Assembly: GCA_017519405.1 (NCBI GenBank)
Contig: JAFWSH010000002.1
Location: 50,516 to 114,515 of the forward strand
Origin: Clostridia bacterium
GTDB taxonomy: Bacteria; Bacillota; Clostridia; Christensenellales; Aristaeellaceae
Reading direction: 5' to 3'
Length of the DNA: 64,000 nucleotides
Of the stretch, positions 14,084 through 21,643 are shown piece after piece. Each line of letters begins with the position of its first letter. Within the stretch, counting starts at the first letter, position 1. The position numbers were made by a program, and so were the translations under genes. The notes under the pieces were generated by a model. That model ran no database searches, had not been told where the DNA came from, and worked only from the letters and a program-made list of their open reading frames with translations.

Positions 14084-16363
14084 CTACTCCACCCCGCGCT
14101 TCCAGTGGCCGGCGGTCACCGGGCCGCCCCGGGCTTCCGCCATGCCGTCGGGCCGCAGCAGGCGGGGCCAGCCCTCCCGGGCCGCCTCCTCCCGGATGTC
14201 CAGGGGCAGGCTGTTCATCACCCGCACCAGGCAGCCCTCGGGCAGGCGCAGGCGCCGCAGGGGGAAGGCCGCGCCTCGGCGGTCCGTGAGGGTTTTCCCC
14301 CGCAGGGACGCGGGGTCGCCCCGGTCGCAGAGGCTGCAGCGGGCATGCCCCCGGTCCAGGCCCAGCTTTGTCCGGGCGGGACAGACGTGGAGCAGCATCA
14401 GCTGGGAGAAGCCCCAGGCGGGCACCATCACCGGCGGGTTTCCGGCCATCAGGGTCCGCAGCTCCTCCCGGTTCAGCTCCTCCGAGGCCACCACAAAGCG
14501 GCACCCGGCCGCCAGCAGGAAGGCCAGGGCGTGGCGGTTCATCACGGGGATGCCGCTGCCGGCGGCCACAGGCACCGGCCAGTCCAGGCCCAGCTGGCCC
14601 ACGGAGCCCAGCACCACGCCCCCCAGCTTCCCCCGGTGTGCCTCCGCCAGGCGGTGGATCATCCCCAGGGTGGCCTCCTCACACACGGTGGGCAGCTGCA
14701 GCCAGCAGCCGGCGGGCAGCCCTGCCAGCCCGGCCTCCAGCGCCTCCTCCCGCCAGTCCTCCGGGAACCAGATCCCCCGGGTGCCCTCCGGCAGTGCCGC
14801 CAGCGCCGCCGGGTCGGCGGACACGGCCATGTCCGGCAGGGGCCGGGGAGCGCTTCCCACCTCCGGCTCCGGGACCGCCGGCACCGGGGACACGCCGTCG
14901 TTCTTCTCCCCGATGGCGGCCAGGCAGGCCCGGCGCAGGGCGTTGAGGGCGGCCAGGGGCACAAAGGCGTGCTCCGTCTCCACCCGGCAGTCCTCCGGCC
15001 GCACGGTGAAGGGGGTGTCCCCGGTCTTCGTCAGCTGGCGGATCATCTCCTCCGCGGTGACGCACCGCTTCTGGGCCGCCTGCACCACCTCCCCCGCCGC
15101 CTGCCCCACGGGCAGCCCGTCCCGGAAGGCCAGCAGCATCAGGGGCTGCCCCGGGAGGGCGGTGAGGGAGAGGGTCAGGGGGATCCTCGGCACGGGCAGG
15201 GCCAGGGCCCGGGCGTTCAGGGCGCTGTCGGAGAGGCGCACCACCCGGTCCCCGGGGCGGACATGGCCGCCGTCCTCCGGGCGCAGGCGCAGGGTGGCGG
15301 TGCCCGCGGCGGGGACCTCCGGCCCGGCGTAGGCGGTCTCGTAGTCCCCCCGGCGGGTGAGGATCCGCAGCTGGTCCCCGTCGTGGAGGGGCCGGTCCAC
15401 CCCCAGGGCGGCAAAGCGGCCGTCCCCCCGGAGCACCCGGCCCAGGGGCAGGCCCCCGTGGTTCACCCGCTCCGGCGCGATCACCCCCGCGTCCTCACAG
15501 CCCATGATGAAGCCCCGCATAAAGCCGCCCCGCTGGAAGGCCTGAAGCAACTCCTCCTTCTCCTCTTTGGAAGCCGGCGCCATGGTGTCAAGGCCCCGGC
15601 GATAGCTCTCCGTCACCGTGGCCACGTAGGCGGGGCTCTTCAGGCGGCCCTCCAGCTTCACCGAGGCCACCCCGGCCTCCCGCAGGGCGGGCAGATCGTC
15701 CCGCAGGCACACATCCCGGGGGCTGAGCCAGGCGCCCTCCTCCCCCTCCAGGCCGTAGTTCAGCCGGCAGGGCTGGGCGCACCGGCCCCGGTTGCCGCTG
15801 CGGCCCCCCACCAGGGAGGAGAACAGGCACTGGCCGCTGACGCACACGCACTGGGCGCCGTGGCCGAAGACCTCCACCTCGATGCCGGCCTCCGCCGCCT
15901 TCTTCACCTCCCCCAGGGAGCACTCCCGGGCCAGCACCACCCGGACCATCCCCTGCCGGGCCGCCCAGCGCACCCCCGTCAGGTTGTGCAGGCTCATCTG
16001 GGTGGAGGCGTGGACCGTCAGCTCCGGGAAGCACCGCCGCATCAGGGAAAGCACCCCCAGGTCCTGCACCAGCACCGCGTCCGCCCCGGCGTCCCGGATC
16101 AGGGTCAGCAGCGAAAAAAGGGCCGGGATCTCCCGGTCCTTCACCAGGGTATTCACCGCCACATGGACCTTCACCCCGTGGAGGTGGCAGAAGCGCACGG
16201 CCTCCCGGAGCTCCTCCCCGTTGAAATTTCCCGCCCCGGCCCGGGCGGAGAAGGCGGAGCAGCCCAAATAGACCGCATCCGCGCCGGCGGCCACAGCCCG
16301 CTCCAGGGCCTGGGGGTTGCCGGCGGGGGAGAGCAGCTCCATCCGCCCCGCCCCGGCGCTCAC
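14084..16363 (-). CDS. U32 family peptidase
   Basis: 759 residues, the long form of the family with the extra C-terminal (DUF3656-like) region. U32 proteins are annotated as collagenase-like peptidases, but E. coli members YegQ, RlhA and UbiU/V act in RNA hydroxylation or ubiquinone synthesis, so peptidase activity is not assured. The family signature EVFGHGAQCVCVSGQCLFS is present, followed by a cysteine cluster (GNRGRCAQPCRLNYGL) that probably binds an iron-sulfur cluster. The GTG start at 16363 overlaps the zapA stop (GTGA); an ATG at 16342 (MELLSPAGN, typical family start) is an equally good candidate. Last gene of the cyclophilin-zapA-U32 run. Confidence 0.9.
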   Translation of the reverse strand: MSAGAGRMELLSPAGNPQALERAVAAGADAVYLGCSAFSARAGAGNFNGEELREAVRFCHLHGVKVHVAVNTLVKDREIPALFSLLTLIRDAGADAVLVQDLGVLSLMRRCFPELTVHASTQMSLHNLTGVRWAARQGMVRVVLARECSLGEVKKAAEAGIEVEVFGHGAQCVCVSGQCLFSSLVGGRSGNRGRCAQPCRLNYGLEGEEGAWLSPRDVCLRDDLPALREAGVASVKLEGRLKSPAYVATVTESYRRGLDTMAPASKEEKEELLQAFQRGGFMRGFIMGCEDAGVIAPERVNHGGLPLGRVLRGDGRFAALGVDRPLHDGDQLRILTRRGDYETAYAGPEVPAAGTATLRLRPEDGGHVRPGDRVVRLSDSALNARALALPVPRIPLTLSLTALPGQPLMLLAFRDGLPVGQAAGEVVQAAQKRCVTAEEMIRQLTKTGDTPFTVRPEDCRVETEHAFVPLAALNALRRACLAAIGEKNDGVSPVPAVPEPEVGSAPRPLPDMAVSADPAALAALPEGTRGIWFPEDWREEALEAGLAGLPAGCWLQLPTVCEEATLGMIHRLAEAHRGKLGGVVLGSVGQLGLDWPVPVAAGSGIPVMNRHALAFLLAAGCRFVVASEELNREELRTLMAGNPPVMVPAWGFSQLMLLHVCPARTKLGLDRGHARCSLCDRGDPASLRGKTLTDRRGAAFPLRRLRLPEGCLVRVMNSLPLDIREEAAREGWPRLLRPDGMAEARGGPVTAGHWKRGVE

Positions 16364-16653
16364 CGGTCCGCCTCCCCTGCCGGCGCTTGTCCGGCAGCGG
16401 CCAGGGCCTCCTCCAGCGTCCGGGCCCGGCGGCGCAGGCGCTGGTTCTCGTCCTGGGCCTTCAGCAGCTCGTCCGCCAGGTTCAGGGCGGTGAGGGCCGC
16501 CGCCTGGGGGGCGGGCAGCCGGGTGGCCAGGGCGGTCTCCCGGAGGAGACGGTCGGCGTAGGCCGCCACCCGCTGCACATGCTCCGGGCTGTCCGTGGAC
16601 ACCAGGGTGTAGGCGCGCCCCGCCAGGGTCACGGTGGTTTTCTGTTTCTCCAT
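16360..16653 (-). CDS. zapA: Cell division protein ZapA
   Basis: 97 residues. ZapA binds FtsZ and promotes bundling of Z-ring filaments. The N-terminal globular part (TVTLAGRAYTLVSTDSPEHV, AAYADRLLRE) matches the ZapA family, and residues ~55-90 form the expected long coiled coil (LNLADELLKAQDENQRLRRR). It sits 30 bases after the cyclophilin gene, and its TGA overlaps the next start, so the three genes are probably cotranscribed. Confidence 0.88.
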   Translation of the reverse strand: MEKQKTTVTLAGRAYTLVSTDSPEHVQRVAAYADRLLRETALATRLPAPQAAALTALNLADELLKAQDENQRLRRRARTLEEALAAAGQAPAGEADR

Positions 16654-16683
16654 CAGGCGTCTCCTGCCTTTCCCTCCCGGGGC

Positions 16684-17202
16684 TTACAGCTGGTCAAAGG
16701 GGTAGCACACGCCGTCGGTGTCCACCCGGATGGAGGCCATCCGCTGGTCCTGCAGCGGCTTGTCCCGGCCATCCCGGTCCGCGTGCACAATGTCCTCCGC
16801 CACCTCCATGCCCTCCAGCACCTTGCCGAAGGCGGCGTACTGGCCGTCCAGGTGGGGGCTGTCGCTGGTCATGATGAAGAACTGGCTGCCGGCGGAGTCC
16901 GGGCGCATGCTCCGGGCCATGGAGAGCACGCCGTAGGTGTGCTTCACCGGGTTGGGGATGCCGTTGGCGGCGAACTCGCCCCGGATGGCATAGCCCGGGC
17001 CGCCGGTGCCCACGCCGTTGGGGTCGCCCCCCTGGATCATGAAGCCCGGAATCACCCGGTGGAAAATCAGCCCGTCATAGAAGCCGCTGTTGGCCAGGGC
17101 GGCAAAATTGCCCACGGACTGGGGGGCAGTCTCGGGATACAGCTCGCCCTTCATCTGGCGGCCGTCCTCCATGGTGATGACAAAAGTCGGTCTTTTCGCC
17201 AT
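16684..17202 (-). CDS. Cyclophilin-type peptidyl-prolyl cis-trans isomerase
   Basis: 172 residues with no signal peptide, so a cytoplasmic cyclophilin. Active-site features are present: FHRVIPGFMIQGGDP (catalytic Arg in FHR), GSQFFIMT (QFF) and LDGQYAAFGKV. It catalyses proline isomerisation and may assist protein folding. AAGGAGG lies 8 bases before the ATG. The promoter at 17239-17267 overlaps that of the divergent GH5 gene. First gene of the cyclophilin-zapA-U32 run. Confidence 0.93.
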   Translation of the reverse strand: MAKRPTFVITMEDGRQMKGELYPETAPQSVGNFAALANSGFYDGLIFHRVIPGFMIQGGDPNGVGTGGPGYAIRGEFAANGIPNPVKHTYGVLSMARSMRPDSAGSQFFIMTSDSPHLDGQYAAFGKVLEGMEVAEDIVHADRDGRDKPLQDQRMASIRVDTDGVCYPFDQL

Positions 17203-17238
17203 TGTGAATTCCTCCTTACAAAGCCTTTCGGCTCCCCT

Positions 17239-17267
17239 ATTGTAGCAGTTTCCGCCGGGGTTTGCAA
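17239..17267 (-). promoter_or_regulatory. Promoter for cyclophilin-zapA-U32 run
   Basis: Minus strand TTGCAA (17262-17267), 17 bp, then extended -10 TGCTACAAT (hexamer 17239-17244). The -35 hexamer is palindromic and is the same six bases used by the divergent GH5 promoter. Confidence 0.75.
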
Positions 17268-17290
17268 GGGCGGAAATCTTGTGCTATAAT
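17262..17290 (+). promoter_or_regulatory. Promoter for the GH5 gene
   Basis: TTGCAA (17262-17267), 17 bp, then extended -10 TGCTATAAT (hexamer 17285-17290). The -35 is shared with the minus-strand promoter. Confidence 0.75.
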
Positions 17291-17334
17291 GCAGCCAGAG
17301 GAACCTCTCAAACAAATTCAAAGGAGTGTCGTTC

Positions 17335-18543
17335 ATGAAGGCGAACCGGTTGATCGCTGCCCTGCTGACCCTGGTCCTGTGTCTTTTCTCTGCCCCCGGC
17401 GCCCTGGCCGAGGCCGCGGAAGCCCTGGAGGAAACCCCTTATATCATCCCCGAGTTCAACTTCACCGAGAAGGAGGCCCCGGAGAGCGAGGCCCTGGCCT
17501 TCACCCGCCGCATGGGCCTGGGCTTCAACCTGGGCAACACCTTTGACGCCATCAAAGCCAACTGGAACCGCAACGCCGATGAGATGACCGTGGAGACCAG
17601 CTGGGGCGCCCCCCGCACCAGCGAGACGGTGATGATCGCCCTGAAGCAGGCGGGCTTCTCCAGCATCCGCATCCCTGTGTCCTGGCACGACCATGTGGAC
17701 GCGGACTACAACATCAGCCAGCGCTGGCTGGACCGGGTGCAGGAGGTGGTGGACTGGGCCATCGGCCAGGACCTGATCGTGATCCTGAACATCCACCACG
17801 ACGAGGACCAGTTCCTGCCCTCCGCCGCGCATTATGAGGAGTCCGCCCGCTATGTGGAGAAGATCTGGCAGCAGCTGGCGGAGCGCTTCGGGGACTATGA
17901 CGAGCGCCTGGTGTTCGAGTCCATGAACGAGCCCCGGCTGGTGAACACCATCTATGAGTGGAACTTCAACGAGACGGCGCCCCAGTGCATCGAGGCGGCG
18001 GACTGCCTCAACCGGCTGAACCAGCTCTTTGTGGACACCGTGCGGGCCACCGGCGGCAACAACGCCACCCGCTACCTGATGGTGCCGGCCTACGCCGCGG
18101 ACCCGGGCAACGCCCTGAAGAACGCCTTCGCCCTGCCCACGGACACCGTGGAAAACCGCATCATCCTCTCTGTCCACGCCTACCGGCCCTACAACTTCGC
18201 CCTCAACGTCAACGGCACCAGCTCCTTCTCCCTGAGCAGCAACAGCGCCAAGGGGGAGATCACCTCCTTCATGACCTCCCTGTACAACCGCTACATCGTC
18301 AACGGCATCCCGGTGGTCATCGGTGAGTTCGGCGCCATGACCAAGGGGGACAACCTCCAGGACCGCATCGACTGGGCGGCCTTCTATGTGGCCTCCGCCA
18401 GCATCCGGCACCTGCCCTGCCTGTGGTGGGACAACGCCGGCTTCACCGGCAGCGGCGAGCTCTTCGGCCTCATGGACCGGGTGAACGGCACCTGGGTCTT
18501 CCCGGAGCTGGTGGAGGCCATGACCCGCTACAAGCTCCAGTAA
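17335..18543 (+). CDS. Secreted GH5 endoglucanase (subfamily 4-like)
   Basis: 402 residues. Retaining beta-glycanase acting on cellulose, beta-glucan or xyloglucan. A signal peptide (MKANRLIAALLTLVLCLFSAPGALA) is followed by a single (beta/alpha)8 domain. GFNLGNTFDA and ETSWGAP are typical of GH5_4. The acid/base is Glu199 in FESMNEPR and the nucleophile is Glu331 in VIGEFGA. HDEDQF and LSVHAYRPYNF supply other cleft residues. No carbohydrate-binding module, dockerin or anchor is present. The ATG at 17335 has AAGGAG 8 bases upstream; an in-frame GTG at 17326 overlaps that site. The alarmone synthetase gene follows after 39 bp on the same strand. Confidence 0.93.
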   Translation: MKANRLIAALLTLVLCLFSAPGALAEAAEALEETPYIIPEFNFTEKEAPESEALAFTRRMGLGFNLGNTFDAIKANWNRNADEMTVETSWGAPRTSETVMIALKQAGFSSIRIPVSWHDHVDADYNISQRWLDRVQEVVDWAIGQDLIVILNIHHDEDQFLPSAAHYEESARYVEKIWQQLAERFGDYDERLVFESMNEPRLVNTIYEWNFNETAPQCIEAADCLNRLNQLFVDTVRATGGNNATRYLMVPAYAADPGNALKNAFALPTDTVENRIILSVHAYRPYNFALNVNGTSSFSLSSNSAKGEITSFMTSLYNRYIVNGIPVVIGEFGAMTKGDNLQDRIDWAAFYVASASIRHLPCLWWDNAGFTGSGELFGLMDRVNGTWVFPELVEAMTRYKLQ

Positions 18544-18582
18544 CCCGGCCAAAGCCCTGCCCCCGGAAGGAGGTTCCGCCTC

Positions 18583-19275
18583 ATGGATAACCTGAGCTCC
18601 CTGCAGTATGTGCCGCTGCCGGAGAGCATGCAGCCCATGCTCAAGGACTACCTGGAGGTGCGCTGCCGCTATCAGGCCGCCATCCGCCTGATCCGCGCCC
18701 GGCTGGAGACCCTGGACGAGGAGTTCTCCATCCGCAATAAGCGCAATCCCATCCACTCCATGCAGCACCGGCTCAAGACCGTGCCCAGCATGATGGAGAA
18801 GCTGCAGCGGCGGGGCCTGCCCGCCAACATCGCCTCCGCGGTGCGCAACCTCACCGACATCGCCGGGGTGCGGGTGATCTGCTCCTACATCCAGGATATC
18901 TACACCGTGGCGGACGCCCTCACGTCCCAGAACGACATCCGGGTGATCCGCATCCGGGACTACATCAAGAGCCCCAAGCCCAACGGCTACCGCAGCCTCC
19001 ACCTGGTGCTGGAGGTCCCCGTCTTCCTGCGCCGGGAGCGGGTGAGCGTCCCGGTGGAGGTTCAGATCCGCACCATCGCCATGGACTTCTGGGCCACCCT
19101 GGAGCACACCCTGCGCTACAAGGTCCCCGGGGGCGTGCCCGGGCGGATCTCCGACGAGCTCCTCCTCACCGCCAACGACATCGCCGCCCTGGACCAGCGG
19201 ATGCAGCGCATCCACGACCAGCTGGAGGGCATCGAGGACTCCCAGGCCCACCCCATCGTCTATCCGCCCCGCTGA
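18583..19275 (+). CDS. Small alarmone synthetase, RelA/SpoT-domain (RelQ/YjbM-like)
   Basis: 230 residues. Transfers pyrophosphate from ATP to GDP or GTP to make (p)ppGpp. Only the synthetase domain is present, without an HD hydrolase or TGS/ACT regulatory domains, which is the small alarmone synthetase layout. Diagnostic blocks are HSMQHRLKTVPSMMEKL, the DIAGVRVICSY catalytic strand, the G-loop region SPKPNGYRSLHLVLEVP, and VEVQIRTIAMDFWATLEH. AAGGAGG lies 9 bases before the ATG. No adjacent antitoxin-like gene is seen, so a housekeeping stress-response role is likelier than a toxSAS pair. Confidence 0.92.
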   Translation: MDNLSSLQYVPLPESMQPMLKDYLEVRCRYQAAIRLIRARLETLDEEFSIRNKRNPIHSMQHRLKTVPSMMEKLQRRGLPANIASAVRNLTDIAGVRVICSYIQDIYTVADALTSQNDIRVIRIRDYIKSPKPNGYRSLHLVLEVPVFLRRERVSVPVEVQIRTIAMDFWATLEHTLRYKVPGGVPGRISDELLLTANDIAALDQRMQRIHDQLEGIEDSQAHPIVYPPR

Positions 19276-19304
19276 AGGAACGGACCGCATAAGGAGAAAT
19301 GCCC

Positions 19305-20165
19305 TTGGATACGACCCTCGACCCCGAAACCGCCGTGGAAACCATGGACAGCATCCGGAAAACCCTGGCCGGCCTGGACCTGAAGACCGCCCTGCTGGCG
19401 GTGCTCTTCCTGGTGCTGGGGATCGTGGCGGTGAAGCTGTTCATCCGCCTGGAGCGCAAGGTCCTCACCCGGAGCCGCTATCTGCCCCCCTCCACCCACA
19501 ACATCGTCCTCACCCTGTCCCGCTTCGTGCTGTACTTCGTGCTGGTGGTCACCGTGGCGGGCTATGTGGGGATCCCCGTGACCTCCTTCGTGGCCGTGCT
19601 GTCCGTGGTGGGCATCGCGGTGTCCCTGGCGGTGCAGGGCCTGCTCACCAACCTGGTGGGCGGCTTCATCATCCTGGGGGCCCAGCCCATGGAGGTGGGC
19701 CAGTTTGTGGAGACCAACGGCCTCATGGGCACGGTGGACCGCATCGGCATGATCTACACCCGGCTCATCGGCATCGACGGCCGGCTGATCTACCTGCCCA
19801 ACGCGGGCCTGTACACCTCCCAGGTGATCAACTACTCCCAGTACGGCAAGCGCCGGGTCACCGCGGTGATCTCCGCCTCCTACGGCGATCCCCCGGACCG
19901 GGTGTGGGAGGCCATCCAACTGGCCATCTCCCGGGTGGAGGGCATCCATCCCGATCCCGCTCCCCTCATCTGGCTGGAGAGCTACGGGAACAGCGGCATC
20001 GTCTACAACGTCCACGTCTGGTGCGACGGCAGCGCCTTCCTCCAGGTGAAGTACAGCCTGAACGAGCAGCTGTACTACGCCTTCCGGGACAAGGGCCTCA
20101 CCATCCCCTTCCGTCAGGTGGATGTGCACCTGGACGGCCCCGCGGCCCCCAAGCCCGAGGCCTGA
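19305..20165 (+). CDS. Small-conductance mechanosensitive channel MscS family
   Basis: 286 residues. Stretch-gated channel that releases solutes on osmotic downshock. There are about three transmembrane segments between residues ~28 and 135; the pore-lining helix is SVVGIAVSLAVQGLLTNLVGG with the typical Ala/Gly pattern, followed by the MscS beta domain (FVETNGLMGTVDRIGMIYTR, LPNAGL) and a mixed C-terminal domain. A TTG start at 19305 is chosen because AAGGAG (19291-19296) is 8 bases upstream; the ATG at 19299 would leave only 2 bases. It follows the alarmone gene by 29 bp and ends at a strong terminator. Confidence 0.92.
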   Translation: MDTTLDPETAVETMDSIRKTLAGLDLKTALLAVLFLVLGIVAVKLFIRLERKVLTRSRYLPPSTHNIVLTLSRFVLYFVLVVTVAGYVGIPVTSFVAVLSVVGIAVSLAVQGLLTNLVGGFIILGAQPMEVGQFVETNGLMGTVDRIGMIYTRLIGIDGRLIYLPNAGLYTSQVINYSQYGKRRVTAVISASYGDPPDRVWEAIQLAISRVEGIHPDPAPLIWLESYGNSGIVYNVHVWCDGSAFLQVKYSLNEQLYYAFRDKGLTIPFRQVDVHLDGPAAPKPEA

Positions 20166-20186
20166 CGTCCCCACCCCCGAGCAAAA

Positions 20187-20217
20187 AAAACGGAGACAGC
20201 CCGTCTGCCTCCGTTTT
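20187..20217. terminator. Bidirectional terminator after mscS
   Basis: AAAACGGAGACAG pairs with CTGCCTCCGTTTT around a 5-base loop, with an A tract on one side and a T tract on the other. It serves the converging mscS and alpha/beta hydrolase genes. Confidence 0.85.
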
Positions 20218-20231
20218 TCTTGCGGCTGATT

Positions 20232-21584
20232 TCACTCCGCCTGATCCAAGATAAAGTCCGCGATCATCCCGATTACCCCGGCGTCCACATGGGCGTCCCG
20301 GGCGTAGGCCGCGGCGCCCTCCGCCTTCTGTCCGGGGGTGAAGAAGTGGGTCAGGCCGGGGCAGGAGACCAGGCGCCAGTTCGCCTTCTCCCCCAGGGCG
20401 GCCTGCCAGATCCCGAAGTCCTCCAGGGTGACCTGGTAGTCCTCCTCCCCCTGGAGCAGCAGACAGGGCCGGGTCATCTCCGCCGCCATGCCCAGGGGAT
20501 CATAGGCCGCCAGCCACCGCCAGTAGGAGGCATAGGCCCCCGCCACCAGCTCGTCCTCCGGCAGGGCCTCCGGGTCCGCCAGCCGGTCCAGCTCCCCGAA
20601 GAGAGCGTCCCGCGCCGCCTGGTCCTCCGGGGTGATCTCCGGCTGGAGGGAGAGGAGGAAGTCCGTCTGCTCCCGCATCAGCACCTCCAGCGGCCGGGGG
20701 GACGCCGCCAGCATGACATAGCCCCGGGCCTGCACCGGCTTCTGCGCCAGCGCCTGGTCGATGGCGGGGATCGCGTTCCCGCCCAGGCTGTGCCCCAGCA
20801 CCCAGATCCGCGCCGGGTCGATCCGCTCCTGCCCCGCCAGCAGCTGCACCGCGTTCGCCGCGTCCCCGATGGACTCCTCCACCAGGGTGAACTCCCGGTC
20901 CGCCGCCAGCTGGGCGCCGTACACATACGTCCGCTTGTCGAAGCGGTAGACCGCGACGCCCCGGGCCGCCAGGCCCTCCGCCAGGTCCCGGAAGGGCTTC
21001 AGGGTCCCCACCGTCTCGTCCCGGTCGCTGGGGCCGGAGCCCTGGACCAGCACCACCGCCGGGAAGGGGCCCTCCCCCTTGGGGATCAGCAGAGTGCCCG
21101 GGAGCTCCCCGTTCAACTCCGGCACCGGCAGGGCCAGCGCTACGCTGTCCCAGGCCGCCGGGGCGTTCTCCCCGGTCTCCTCCTCAGCGCCGCTGTAGGG
21201 GCCCACCGACAGCCCCGCGATGGCGCCGTTCTGGACGCTCAGCACCAGGTCCACCGGCATCAGGGCGAAGGCGCAGGGCACCTGGAAGGTCCTGAAGCCC
21301 TGGACCGTCCCCTCCCGGGCGGGGCTGATCTTCCCCGGCGCCCCCAGGGAGGCCAGGGACTGCGCCAGACCGGCGATTCCCCCCAGCTGGGCGACCGCCG
21401 CCTCCATCTGGGGGGTCATCTCCCAGACGCCCTCCAGCGTCTCCGGGTGCTCCCCCAGGAAGGCCGCCGCCCACTCGTCCGCGTCCGCGGCGCTCTCCAT
21501 CCGCCGTTTTGTCTCCGCCCCCGCGGTGCACAGGGCTGCCAGCAGCATCACGCCGGCCAGCAGCAGGGCCATCATCCGCTTCAT
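20232..21584 (-). CDS. Secreted alpha/beta hydrolase with N-terminal DUF3887-like domain
   Basis: 450 residues. Signal peptide MKRMMALLLAGVMLLAALCTAGA. The N-terminal ~110 residues (AAAFLGEHPETLEGVW) resemble the DUF3887-type domain often fused to exported alpha/beta hydrolases. The hydrolase domain starts near residue 145 with LPGTLLIPKGEGPFPAVVLV, the oxyanion region QGSGPSDRDET, the nucleophile elbow GHSLGG (Ser), a likely acid in LQGEEDYQV and the histidine in GLTHFF. This pattern fits an esterase or acyl-aminopeptidase. Its position next to GH67 suggests a carbohydrate esterase such as acetyl- or glucuronoyl-esterase, but that is inference from context only. It follows GH67 with a terminator in between. 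Confidence 0.82.
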   Translation of the reverse strand: MKRMMALLLAGVMLLAALCTAGAETKRRMESAADADEWAAAFLGEHPETLEGVWEMTPQMEAAVAQLGGIAGLAQSLASLGAPGKISPAREGTVQGFRTFQVPCAFALMPVDLVLSVQNGAIAGLSVGPYSGAEEETGENAPAAWDSVALALPVPELNGELPGTLLIPKGEGPFPAVVLVQGSGPSDRDETVGTLKPFRDLAEGLAARGVAVYRFDKRTYVYGAQLAADREFTLVEESIGDAANAVQLLAGQERIDPARIWVLGHSLGGNAIPAIDQALAQKPVQARGYVMLAASPRPLEVLMREQTDFLLSLQPEITPEDQAARDALFGELDRLADPEALPEDELVAGAYASYWRWLAAYDPLGMAAEMTRPCLLLQGEEDYQVTLEDFGIWQAALGEKANWRLVSCPGLTHFFTPGQKAEGAAAYARDAHVDAGVIGMIADFILDQAE

Positions 21585-21612
21585 TTGCGTCCCCTCCCGT
21601 CTGTTCGTTTTT

Positions 21613-21637
21613 GCAAAAAGGGAGAGCTGCCTCTCCC
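21613..21637 (-). terminator. Terminator after the GH67 gene
   Basis: On the minus strand GGGAGAGGCAGCTCTCCC forms a 7-8 bp stem followed by TTTTT. It lies a few bases past the GH67 stop codon. Confidence 0.85.
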
Positions 21638-21643
21638 TGTGTG

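Noticed and set aside
18583-19275. Alarmone synthetase as a toxSAS toxin or phage-defence gene
   Set aside because: No antitoxin-like neighbour, a RelQ-like single synthetase domain, and a cellulase and channel gene on either side.
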